Part shown: one piece after another, positions 28,565 to 36,544 of the stretch
Position numbering within the stretch: the first letter of the stretch is position 1
How the letters are laid out: every line of letters starts with the position of its first letter
Origin: Xylanimonas oleitrophica
GTDB lineage: Bacteria; Actinomycetota; Actinomycetes; Actinomycetales; Cellulomonadaceae
Reading direction: 5' to 3'
DNA: 64,000 nt
NCBI RefSeq assembly: GCF_003244315.1
Contig: NZ_QKWH01000003.1
Span: 124,001-188,000, forward strand
Program-made: the position numbers and the translations under genes
The notes under the pieces: generated by a model
The model's database searches: none
Told to the model about the DNA's origin: nothing
What the model saw: only the letters and a program-made list of their open reading frames with translations

Positions 28565-29544
28565 CCGTGGGCCTCCATGGTGCTCGGGGCGGACGGCAGG
28601 GGGAGGACCTGCCAGGAGCGAGAGTCGATGTCGAGGCGAAGCTCGGTGCCCGGCGCGGGGGTCGTGCCACCGGTCATCCACCGTGCGGCGGCTTCGCCGG
28701 GCGACCCTGCTGTCGCGAGGGTGTCGCGCAGGGCGTGGTCAGGGGTGGAGATCCCGAGGTCATGGCCCCAGGGGCCGCTGACGACGGCCCTGGTGGCACC
28801 GGAGCGAGTGCCCCAGGCGGCAGCCAGCCGTCGTGCGTACCCGTCGAACGAGTCGTGGTCGCCGGTGACCACCAAGAGCTCGGCGCTCGCGTCGGCGTAG
28901 CGCGAGAGGTCGAGCGCGGGCGCTTGCCACAGGCGTCGGAACGCGTCGAGGCGGTGGCCGTCCCAGCCGAGCCGTCGTGCGGCCGCGACAGGTCCCTCAC
29001 GGCGGGCGCGGTGAGCGGCTTCGTGCAGCACGGCAGGGGGCAGCGGCGGGTGGTCCTGGCGCCCGGACCCGTGCACGGCCCACCAGCCGAGCCGGTCGAG
29101 GTGCTGTGGGGTTCCGTCGGGCGCATAGGCAGTCTCGTGCAGCCCGAGGGCGGGCACCATGGCCACCACCTTGCGGACCCGACGGTCGGCGCGGGCGAGC
29201 TCGAGCGCGGCGTGGGCCGCGTACGAGGCGCCGTACGCGACGACCGGCCCGCGCACCCCGTGGTGGTGCAGGGTGTCGAGTGTGACCACGCCGTCCTCCG
29301 CCTCCCCGACGTACGGCGCCCAGTCGCCCGTGGAGGAGTACCGGCCTCGTACGTCCTGGACGAGGCAGTCCAGGCCGCGGCGCGCGAGCGACCGGGCCTG
29401 CGGGAGATGCTGGTCGGCGTCGTACGGCGTGCGCAGCACCACGACCCCGTGGGCGGGGCCGTGAGCGTGCACGAGGGTGCCGCCGAGGACGGCCCCGTCT
29501 GGCGCCGTCACGGAGAAGGGGCTCTCTGCGATGGGGCGGGTCAT
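28561..29544 (-). CDS. CocE/NonD-family alpha/beta hydrolase, candidate peptidase of the TOMM operon
   Basis: A 327-aa hydrolase like the X-Pro dipeptidyl-peptidase/cocaine-esterase family. Features: RTPYD at 38-42, QDVRGRYSSTGDW (about 63-75), nucleophile elbow YGASYAA (Ser about 107), a late Asp in VTGDHDSF (about 229) and a catalytic His in SGPWGHDLG (about 261). The usual C-terminal jelly-roll domain is shortened to about 50 residues. No signal peptide, so it acts in the cytoplasm. Its place between the leader-binding gene and YcaO, overlapping both by 4 bp (ATGA and GTGA), suggests a maturation step such as leader trimming or ester/amide hydrolysis. The exact reaction is not shown by sequence. 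Confidence 0.78.
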   Translation of the reverse strand: MTRPIAESPFSVTAPDGAVLGGTLVHAHGPAHGVVVLRTPYDADQHLPQARSLARRGLDCLVQDVRGRYSSTGDWAPYVGEAEDGVVTLDTLHHHGVRGPVVAYGASYAAHAALELARADRRVRKVVAMVPALGLHETAYAPDGTPQHLDRLGWWAVHGSGRQDHPPLPPAVLHEAAHRARREGPVAAARRLGWDGHRLDAFRRLWQAPALDLSRYADASAELLVVTGDHDSFDGYARRLAAAWGTRSGATRAVVSGPWGHDLGISTPDHALRDTLATAGSPGEAAARWMTGGTTPAPGTELRLDIDSRSWQVLPLPSAPSTMEAHG

Positions 29545-30320
29545 CGCCGGCCGCCCTGGGGGTGAGGAGCGGGTTCGTCGAAGCCGAGCACGGTATGCGT
29601 GGTCTCGCGCAGGTCCTCGCCGATGGTGCGCAGCAGGCGGCGGTGCTCCGCGACCGCGGGTCGCCCGGCGGCCCAGTCCTCCAGGACGGCGAGACAGCGA
29701 GCGACGGTCAGGCTCACCGCCGCGGCGCGCAGCCTCCGCCGACGGTGTGGGCGGGCCAGCCACGAGGCCAGCTCGGAGGCGGCAGGGGACGCGGCCAGCC
29801 GCCGTCGGCGTACCTGGTCCGCGGTGGCCTCCGTGCCGTCGACGGCCAGGGGGTACAGGAGCATGCGCGCCCCTTCGCGGCGTCCGCGCAGAAGAGCCGT
29901 GCCGGTGGAGGGGAGCGGGTCGAGGGCGGAGTCCTCCTCGGGGCGGTGCGGAGTGTCGCGCACGTCGACGACGACGTCGACGGACGTGAGGAGGGCTGTC
30001 CCGGCGCGAGCGGTGCTGCGGCGCACGTCGGCCCCGGCACCGCGCAGGGCGGCGGTCAGCGCACGGGCGAGGCGATCGTGGCCGAGCACGAGGACGCGCC
30101 GGCGGCCAGGCGGCCAGCGTCGGGCGTGCTCGGCCTCCTCGAGCGCGAGCACCGCCTGGCGGACCCGGTGCAGGTAGCGGGTGCGGGCCACGGGGGCGGG
30201 TGCGGGTACGTCGTGCAGGCGCAGGAAGCGGCCACCGCGGGTGCGCAGGGCGGGGCGTTCGCCGGTGAGTCGCACCTCGCCCGTGCCGAGGAGCGGGCGC
30301 CAGCCGTGCCTGGGCTTCAT
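29541..30320 (-). CDS. ThiF-like TOMM leader-peptide-binding protein (ocin-ThiF/F-protein type)
   Basis: A 259-aa protein with an N-terminal winged-helix-like region (residues 1-60: TRGGRFLRLHDV..). A degenerate Rossmann/E1-like segment RRVLVLGHDRLARALTAAL follows (about 74-92), then VDVVVDVRD and LLYPLAVDG. It lacks the zinc Cys pairs and adenylating motif of true ThiF/E1 enzymes. This matches the TOMM 'cyclodehydratase partner' class that grips the precursor leader and presents it to YcaO. The ATG stands behind CAGGAG. It is the first biosynthetic gene after the precursor, 143 bp downstream across a strong hairpin. High Arg content, including an RRRLR stretch near residue 200. Confidence 0.75.
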   Translation of the reverse strand: MKPRHGWRPLLGTGEVRLTGERPALRTRGGRFLRLHDVPAPAPVARTRYLHRVRQAVLALEEAEHARRWPPGRRRVLVLGHDRLARALTAALRGAGADVRRSTARAGTALLTSVDVVVDVRDTPHRPEEDSALDPLPSTGTALLRGRREGARMLLYPLAVDGTEATADQVRRRRLAASPAASELASWLARPHRRRRLRAAAVSLTVARCLAVLEDWAAGRPAVAEHRRLLRTIGEDLRETTHTVLGFDEPAPHPQGGRR

Positions 30321-30394
30321 GGTTCTCCTGGTCTGCTCTCGTCTCGTGGACTGCTCTGGTCTCGGACCTGCGTGCGGTGTGGCGGACGAGGGAG

Positions 30395-30426
30395 GGCGTG
30401 CCGGCCCGCACGCGGGCCGGCACGCC
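30395..30426 (-). terminator. 14-bp perfect hairpin between precursor and biosynthetic genes (attenuator)
   Basis: GGCGTGCCGGCCCG pairs perfectly with CGGGCCGGCACGCC across a 4-nt loop, 38 nt beyond the precursor stop codon. There is no T-run on the minus strand, so termination would be partial. Such hairpins are common behind RiPP precursor genes, where they raise precursor mRNA over enzyme mRNA. An mRNA-stabilising 3' end is the alternative. Confidence 0.6.
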
Positions 30427-30463
30427 CCGGTGGGCGGTCGACGCTCAGGTCGCCGCCGGTGGC

Positions 30464-30562
30464 TCAGTCGAAGGGGTTCTCGACGAGCGCGTTGGAGTGC
30501 GAGGCCGAGAGGTGCGCCAGCTGCTCGGTCTCCTGGATCTCGCTCACGACTGCGTCGTTCAT
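30464..30562 (-). CDS. TOMM-type RiPP precursor peptide (32 aa)
   Basis: A 32-residue peptide that begins MNDAVVSEIQETEQ and ends AHLSASHSNALVENPFD. The acidic first half looks like a leader for the ThiF-like protein. The second half holds three Ser in LSASHSN and no Cys or Thr, so a YcaO/SagB pair would give oxazoles beside a His. The ATG is preceded by GAGAGGA at 6 nt spacing, a strong ribosome binding site, and it is the first gene of the seven-gene maturation/export operon. The longer frame that contains it runs back through the operator, so the short start is preferred. Residues actually modified, and the cleavage site, cannot be read from sequence. Confidence 0.72.
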   Translation of the reverse strand: MNDAVVSEIQETEQLAHLSASHSNALVENPFD

Positions 30563-30632
30563 CGGTGTTCCTCTCAGATCGATCGACCCGGCGCTGCCGG
30601 GACCCGCGGGGTGCAGGCAGGACGACCGTATA

Positions 30633-30653
30633 TGAGAACGATTATCGTTTCTA
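30633..30653. promoter_or_regulatory. Fur-family (Zur/Fur-like) operator in the divergent promoter
   Basis: Left arm TGAGAACGAT, central T, right arm ATCGTTTCTA: 7 of 10 positions are symmetric, including the inner AACGAT/ATCGTT. Length and A/T-rich GATTATC centre match the 19-21 bp boxes of Fur/Zur proteins (E. coli consensus core GATAATGATAATCATTATC) and not the DtxR/IdeR box. It is conspicuously AT-rich in a GC-rich genome. It sits 15 bp before the importer-operon ATG and about 70 bp before the precursor ATG. A minus-strand -10 candidate TATACG (30627-30632) abuts it. Confidence 0.72.
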
Positions 30654-30654
30654 G

Positions 30655-30660
30655 TAGAGT
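30655..30660 (+). promoter_or_regulatory. -10-like element of the importer operon
   Basis: TAGAGT lies 8 nt before the ATG at 30669, immediately after the Fur-family operator. There is no Shine-Dalgarno, so the mRNA is probably leaderless and a bound repressor would cover the core promoter. Confidence 0.45.
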
Positions 30661-30668
30661 CCGGGACC

Positions 30669-31871
30669 ATGGACATCCCGCTCCTCCTCGCGGACCACCG
30701 CGCGGGCAGCTGGTCGGTGCTCGACGGCACCGGCTCCCCGCTCGTCTCCGGGGCGGCGACGCTCGCCGAGCACGCCGGGGTGCTGAGGCTTCCGGCCGGG
30801 GCGCCCGGCGGTGCCCGTGCCGTCTTCGCCGACGACGCGCTCGGGACGCTCGTCGTCCTCGACGACGCCGGGGCCAGGCGGGTCCCGGTCGCGATCCCCG
30901 CAGAGCACCTGGCCTGCGACGCGAGCGGCCGGTACGTCGTGGCCACGACAGGCATGGGGGCCTCGTGGGAGCCCTGGAGCGACCTCGTCACCGTGGTCGA
31001 CCTCGCCGACCCGGACGGCACCACCGCCGTCCGTGTCCGGGTGCGCACCGGCGAACCTGGGGTCGCGGTCGTGCCGGACACGGCGACGGGAGAGCTGTTC
31101 GTCGTCCTGCGCCACCGGCAGCCCGGGGAGGCCGAGGCGATCCCTCTATCGACGATCCTCGCGGCCGGCCCCCACTGCCCCGCCGTCCGTGGTGAGACCG
31201 TGCCCCTGACTGGCGACCTCGGGCACGGCGACGCCGCCGACCAACGCACCGGCATGGTGCACCTGGCCACGGAGGCGGGCATCGAGCGGCTGCGTGTCAG
31301 GGGCGGGCACCTCGAGAGGCTCGAGACCTGGCCCTGGCCCGTCCCGGGGCGCGCCTACTTCCTCCGGCTCGACCCCGCCGAAGGCGTCATCGTGGGCTCG
31401 CTGCGCGGGGGTGCCCCCGACCCCACCCGCTGGCACACCTGGACGAACCATGTCGCACGCTGGTCTCTCGACGGTGACGTCGACGTCACCGCGACAGGGG
31501 AAGGGCTCGTCTTCCGGCCCGACGTGCACCGGGGGACCGTCGGGTGGAGCGTCGTCCACCCCGACGGAGACCGGCTCGTCCTGCTCGACCACGGTCGCCT
31601 GCGCGAGACACCGCTGCCCTCGATGTCCGCCGCCCCCCGTCCCGGGGCGACACCGTGGGACACGGTCGACGGCCGGAGCGCCCAACGGCGGGCACTCGCG
31701 CTGGTCGGACCCGATCGTGCGGCTGTCACCCGTGGCGGGGACGGTGAGCTGCACGTCGTCGGCCCCGGGGGTGTCGAGGCGACCTTCCGCACCGGAACTC
31801 CCCTCGACGAGGGCGGTCACCTCGCCGCCCTGCACCCGCCGGTCGGTCACGTCGACGGGGTCGGTCGGTGA
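30669..31871 (+). CDS. Beta-propeller-like protein of the metallophore uptake operon
   Basis: A 400-aa cytoplasmic-looking protein with no signal peptide. It consists of repeated short beta-rich units with DG/DxDG turns (SWSVLDGTGSPLVSG, TLVVLDDAGARRVPV, GWSVVHPDGDRLVLLDHG), consistent with a propeller like the N-terminal domain of S9 peptidases. It has no hydrolase motif. The following gene encodes a propeller plus hydrolase and overlaps it by GTGA, so the two may form a complex or have arisen by duplication. It is the first gene downstream of the Fur-family operator. Function not established; a role in handling the imported peptide-metal complex is inferred from context. Confidence 0.6.
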   Translation: MDIPLLLADHRAGSWSVLDGTGSPLVSGAATLAEHAGVLRLPAGAPGGARAVFADDALGTLVVLDDAGARRVPVAIPAEHLACDASGRYVVATTGMGASWEPWSDLVTVVDLADPDGTTAVRVRVRTGEPGVAVVPDTATGELFVVLRHRQPGEAEAIPLSTILAAGPHCPAVRGETVPLTGDLGHGDAADQRTGMVHLATEAGIERLRVRGGHLERLETWPWPVPGRAYFLRLDPAEGVIVGSLRGGAPDPTRWHTWTNHVARWSLDGDVDVTATGEGLVFRPDVHRGTVGWSVVHPDGDRLVLLDHGRLRETPLPSMSAAPRPGATPWDTVDGRSAQRRALALVGPDRAAVTRGGDGELHVVGPGGVEATFRTGTPLDEGGHLAALHPPVGHVDGVGR

Positions 31872-33541
31872 CGCGCGCCGCGGTGCACGAGGCACTGCGG
31901 CGGGCCGAGTCCGTAGCACGGCCCGGGCTCCCGCTGGGCGGTTACCGGCTGGGAGGGCGCCCCGGAGACCGGTCGCCTGTGCTCCTCACCGCCGACGGGC
32001 GGCTCTGCCACGACCCCGGCGTGCGCATCCAGTCCGTCGCCGTCGCGCCTGGCCGAGACACGGTGGCCCTCGAGCTCTGCGACGACGGCACGGAGCAGGG
32101 CCGCGTCGTGCTGGTCGACACCGGCCCCGGCGAACCGACCGAGGTGCCCGGCCTCGTGGTCCGTCACTGCCGGCCCGTGTGGTCGGGTGACGCTCTCGTG
32201 CTCGTCGACGCCCAGGGCCGCGTCGTCGCTGTCTCCCGTACCGGTGCACCGGAGATCCTGCTCCGGCCCGCGCCAGGAGAGCGTGCGCTGCCTCTGCGCC
32301 TGGGCGGACGCCTGCTGGTCGCCCTCACCCGCGATGACCGCACGCGCCTGATGGAGCCGGACGGCACCACCGTCGCCCTGCTTCCGAGGGTGCGCAGCAT
32401 CTCGAGCGCCGACGGCGTCGCGCTCGCCGTCACCGACCGGGAGCTGCTCCTCCTGCGCGGGCCGGGAGCGCACGTGGCCGGACGGCTGTCGCTCGACGCT
32501 CTCGACGGGGTGCCCGTGCACGCTCAGGCGACGCCCCTCGGGGGCGTGCTGCACGTGGTGCGCGGGGGGCACTCCGCCGTCGTGCGGCTGGCGGACGCGG
32601 CCGGCAGGCTCGGCCCCGTCGGGTCCGTGGCGGTCTCGTCGGCGGACCACGTGCACACCGTGACCGGCCTGGCGTGGGCAGACGGCACGGCCTGGGTACG
32701 TGTGGAGGCCCCCGCCGTGCCACCGCGAGTGGTGACCGTCGACGAGCTGTCCGCGCCAGTGCCCGGCCGCGCCGGCTCCCGCCTGGTGCCCGTCGTCGCC
32801 GACGACGGGGCCGCGGTCGAGCTGGTGGTCACGGGAGACCCGGGTGGCCCTGTCCTCGTCGAGGTCTACGGCGGGTTCGGCCTGGTAGACCTGCCCGTCT
32901 TCGAGCCCTCGGTGGCCGCGTGGCGTGCGCTCGGAGGCCTGCACGTCACCGCTCGGCTGCGCGGGGGAGGCGGTGCCGGGACCGAGTGGCACCGCAGCGG
33001 TCAGGGGGCGGCCAAGAGCCGTACCGTCGCCGACGCGGTCGCGGTCGTGCGCGAGCTGACCCGCAGCGGCCTCGCAGCGCCCGGGCGCACCGTGCTCGCC
33101 GGTGCCTCGCTCGGTGGGCTCGTCGCCGCTTCGGCGGCGCTGGCGGTGCCCGGCCTGGTCGCCGGTGTCGCGTGCACGGCAGCGCCCCTTGACCCGCACC
33201 GGTTCGCGGAGCATCCCGCGGGCCACCACTGGGAACAGGAGCTCGGGGACCCTGACGACCCGGCCGTCGCCGCCGCCATGGACGACTACTCGCCGTTCCA
33301 GCGTGCTCGCCGTCACCCCGGGACAGGGTGGCCCCGCTTCCTGCTGACCACCTTCGCCGAAGACTCCCGGGTCGACCGGGGGTCGTCCGACCGGCTCGCC
33401 GCCCTCCTCTCGGCACGGGGCGCGCGCGTGGTGCGCCGACACCTGCCCCGGATGGGCCACGGCAGCAACCTTCTCGACGACGTCCACGACTTCTCCGCCT
33501 CCGTCCTCGACTTCGCCCTCGACAGCACAGGAGCACCATGA
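31868..33541 (+). CDS. Prolyl-oligopeptidase-like (S9) serine hydrolase
   Basis: 557 aa: an N-terminal beta-propeller (about 1-310) and a C-terminal alpha/beta hydrolase domain of the S9 type. The oxyanion segment VEVYGGFG is followed by ARLRGGGGAGTEWHRSG, the prolyl-oligopeptidase signature region. The nucleophile elbow is GASLGG (Ser 414; S9 enzymes usually have GGSxGG). Asp 499 in FAEDSRV and His 531 in RMGHGSN complete the triad. No signal peptide, so it is cytoplasmic. Placed in a metal-regulated importer operon, it could cleave the imported peptide to release metal, as esterases do for catecholate siderophores; that is inference. It overlaps both neighbours (GTGA upstream, ATGA downstream). 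Confidence 0.8.
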   Translation: MTRAAVHEALRRAESVARPGLPLGGYRLGGRPGDRSPVLLTADGRLCHDPGVRIQSVAVAPGRDTVALELCDDGTEQGRVVLVDTGPGEPTEVPGLVVRHCRPVWSGDALVLVDAQGRVVAVSRTGAPEILLRPAPGERALPLRLGGRLLVALTRDDRTRLMEPDGTTVALLPRVRSISSADGVALAVTDRELLLLRGPGAHVAGRLSLDALDGVPVHAQATPLGGVLHVVRGGHSAVVRLADAAGRLGPVGSVAVSSADHVHTVTGLAWADGTAWVRVEAPAVPPRVVTVDELSAPVPGRAGSRLVPVVADDGAAVELVVTGDPGGPVLVEVYGGFGLVDLPVFEPSVAAWRALGGLHVTARLRGGGGAGTEWHRSGQGAAKSRTVADAVAVVRELTRSGLAAPGRTVLAGASLGGLVAASAALAVPGLVAGVACTAAPLDPHRFAEHPAGHHWEQELGDPDDPAVAAAMDDYSPFQRARRHPGTGWPRFLLTTFAEDSRVDRGSSDRLAALLSARGARVVRRHLPRMGHGSNLLDDVHDFSASVLDFALDSTGAP

Positions 33542-34661
33542 CCTCGACCGAGACCCGGGCGGTGCCGCGGTCCGCACCAGCCCTTCCCAGCAGGCGGTCG
33601 CCGCGGCCACGGAGCGTGGCACGCAGCGCCCGCCGTGCCCGGCTCCTGACCGCTGTCGCACTCGTCGCCCTGGCCGGTGTCGTAGCCGTCGCGGCGTCCG
33701 CCGGGACCGTCGACCTTCGCCCCGCTGACGCCGCCAGGCTCGTGCTGGGGCACCTCGTGCCGGGCATGCCCTGGATGAGCGACGGCACTTACACGCCCCT
33801 CCAGGACCAGGTCGTGTGGCAGTTCCGTCTGCCGCGTGCGCTCCTGGCCGCCCTCGCCGGCGCCGCCCTCAGCCTCGCCGGCGTCCTGATCCAGGCCGTC
33901 GTGCGCAACCCGCTCGCCGAGCCCGCCATCCTGGGTGTCTCCTCCGGGGCCGGCGTGGGCGCCGTCAGCGTCGTCGTCCTCGGGGCCGCAGCCGACGCCG
34001 CGATCGGCACCGCCGCGTTCACCGGTGCGGCCGTCGCCACCGCGGCCGTGTTCCTCGTGGCGTACAAGGACGGCCGGATCGCGCCCCAGCGCCTCGTCCT
34101 CACCGGGGTCGCGCTCGGCACGTTCTTCAGCGCCGTCACCAGCTACCTGACCATCACCACCGAGGCGCAGAACGTCTTCAGCGTCATGTTCTTCCTGCTC
34201 GGGTCCGTCTCCGCGGCCACCATGAGCGACCTCGCGGCGCCGGCGCTCGCCCTCGTCGTCGCCCTGGTCGTCGTGACCGTCACCGGCCGGTCGGTCAACG
34301 CGCTCCAGGTCGGGGACGAGACCGCGACCGCGCTCGGCGTCTCGGTCAACGCACTGCGCACGGTGCTGCTGCTCACCGCCTCCCTGCTCACCGGCACCGT
34401 GGTGGCCGTCGCCGGCGGGATCGGGTTCGTCGGCCTCGTGGTGCCGCACGTCGCGCGGGTGCTCGTCGGCGCCGACCACCGTCGCCTGGTGCCGGTCGCC
34501 GTGACGGGCGGAGCCCTGTTCCTGTGCACGGCAGACCTCGCCGCGCGGACCGTCTCCGCCCCGGCCGAGGTACCGCTCGGCATCATCACCGCCTTCATCG
34601 GCGTGCCGTTCTTCCTCTGGCTCATGCGAGGCCGCTCCGCCGACGAGCAGGGGATGTCGCG

Positions 34662-34665
<4 letters not shown>
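33538..34665 (+). CDS. FecCD-family metallophore ABC permease
   Basis: A 375-aa BtuC/FecCD-type permease with about nine to ten transmembrane helices. After an Arg-rich cytoplasmic N-terminus come the family stretches QDQVVWQFRLPRALLAALAGAALSLAGVLIQAVVRNPLAEP, ILGVSSGAG, and the cytoplasmic coupling region GGIGFVGLVVPHVAR. The chain ends IPF/VPFFLWLMRG as in family members. It moves a metal-chelate complex, or a vitamin-B12-like ligand, across the cytoplasmic membrane together with the next two products. A single permease gene implies a homodimer. The start overlaps the hydrolase stop (ATGA). Confidence 0.92.
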
Positions 34666-35449
<784 letters not shown>

Positions 35450-35453
<4 letters not shown>

Positions 35454-36469
35454 ACACCACACTCCTGCGACGGACCGCGCCGGCCGCTCTGGCTCTCGGC
35501 GCCCTTGCAGCTCTGACCGCCTGTGGATCAGCCGTCACAGCGGCCGGCGCCGGCGGGGGAACGGCTGCCGCCGACGGCTATCCCGTCACCGTCGAGAACT
35601 GCGGGCGCACCCTGACCGTCGACTCCGCCCCGGAGCGGATCGTGGGTCTCAGTCCCGCACAGACCGAGCTTCTCGTGCGACTCGGCCTCGCCGACCGTCT
35701 CGCCGGGCAGGCGCAGACCGACATGCACGAGCTCCCCAACGACGTCGCGCCGCAGGTCACAGACGTGCCCGTGCTCAGCACGTCCACGCCGCCGGCCCGC
35801 GAGACGCTCCTCGAGGTGCACCCCGACGCCGTCGTGGCGCCCACCGAGTACGAGTTCACCGCTGAGCAGGGATTCGCCACGATCGACCAGCTCGCCCAGG
35901 CGGGTGCTGTCACCTACGTGGCTGCCGGCGGCTGCTCGGAACGGCGCGCGACCGGCGAGGTCACCGACCTGTTCACGGACATCGACGCCCTGGGCCGCAT
36001 CTTCGGGGTCACCGGGGCGGCCGAGGACCTCGCCGCTGAGGCGCGGGCCGACCTCCAGGCCGTCGACGAGGCTGTCGCCGACCGGCCCCGCCCGAGCGTC
36101 GCCCAGCTCTACGTCGAGGGCAAGACGCTCGCCGCCATCGGCGCGGGTGTCGAGTACGACATGATCGCCCGTGCCGGCGGCGACAACGTCTTCAACCCGG
36201 AAGAGAAGCTGTTCGAGCAGTTCTTCTCCGCGATCATCTCGCCTGAGGAGGTCGCCGCACGCAACCCGGACGCCATCGTGTTCGCCGTCCGTGACCAGGC
36301 CGAGGAGGCGCGTGTCCGCGAGTACCTGCGGCAGACCTTTCCCGACGTCACGGCGGTGAAGGAGGACCGCCTGGTCGCGCTCCGCACCCCCGACACGTTC
36401 CCCGGGACGCTCGGTAACGTCACCGCCGTCCGCACGATCGCCGAGGCGCTGCACCCCGACGCGTTCTGA
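35450..36469 (+). CDS. FecB/FhuD-type metallophore-binding lipoprotein
   Basis: A 339-aa substrate-binding protein anchored outside the membrane. It has a signal peptide with lipobox AALTAC (Cys 25). A cluster-8 (type III) binding domain follows: PERIVGLSPAQTELLVRLGLADRLAGQAQTD, a metallophore-binding-type start, and later VEGKTLAAIGAGVEYDMIARAGGDNVF and PDAIVFAVRD. Conserved Cys in the AAGGCSERRAT segment may form a disulfide with the early NCGRT Cys. It captures the metal complex and hands it to the FecCD permease. Last gene of the five-gene uptake operon; a strong hairpin follows. Confidence 0.9.
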
Positions 36470-36491
36470 CGGTCCGGGGAGCGGCCCTCGT

Positions 36492-36524
36492 GGCCCTGCG
36501 GTACGGCGTTCGCGCCGCAGGGCC
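36492..36524. terminator. Bidirectional hairpin between importer and sugar operons
   Basis: GGCCCTGCGG pairs with CCGCAGGGCC across a 13-nt loop, 22 bp after the binding-protein stop and 20 bp before the convergent sugar-kinase stop. There is no T-run, as is usual for GC-rich actinobacteria. Confidence 0.6.
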
Positions 36525-36544
36525 GCGGGGAGCCCGCCCTGCCC

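Noticed and set aside
30464..30562. Precursor considered as a lanthipeptide or thiopeptide substrate
   Set aside because: It has no Cys or Thr, and no dehydratase or cyclase gene is present; the YcaO, ThiF-like and SagB set points to azole formation.
30633..30653. Operator considered as a DtxR/IdeR iron box
   Set aside because: The DtxR box reads roughly TTAGGTTAGGCTAACCTAA; the AACGAT-T-ATCGTT core here fits Fur/Zur instead.
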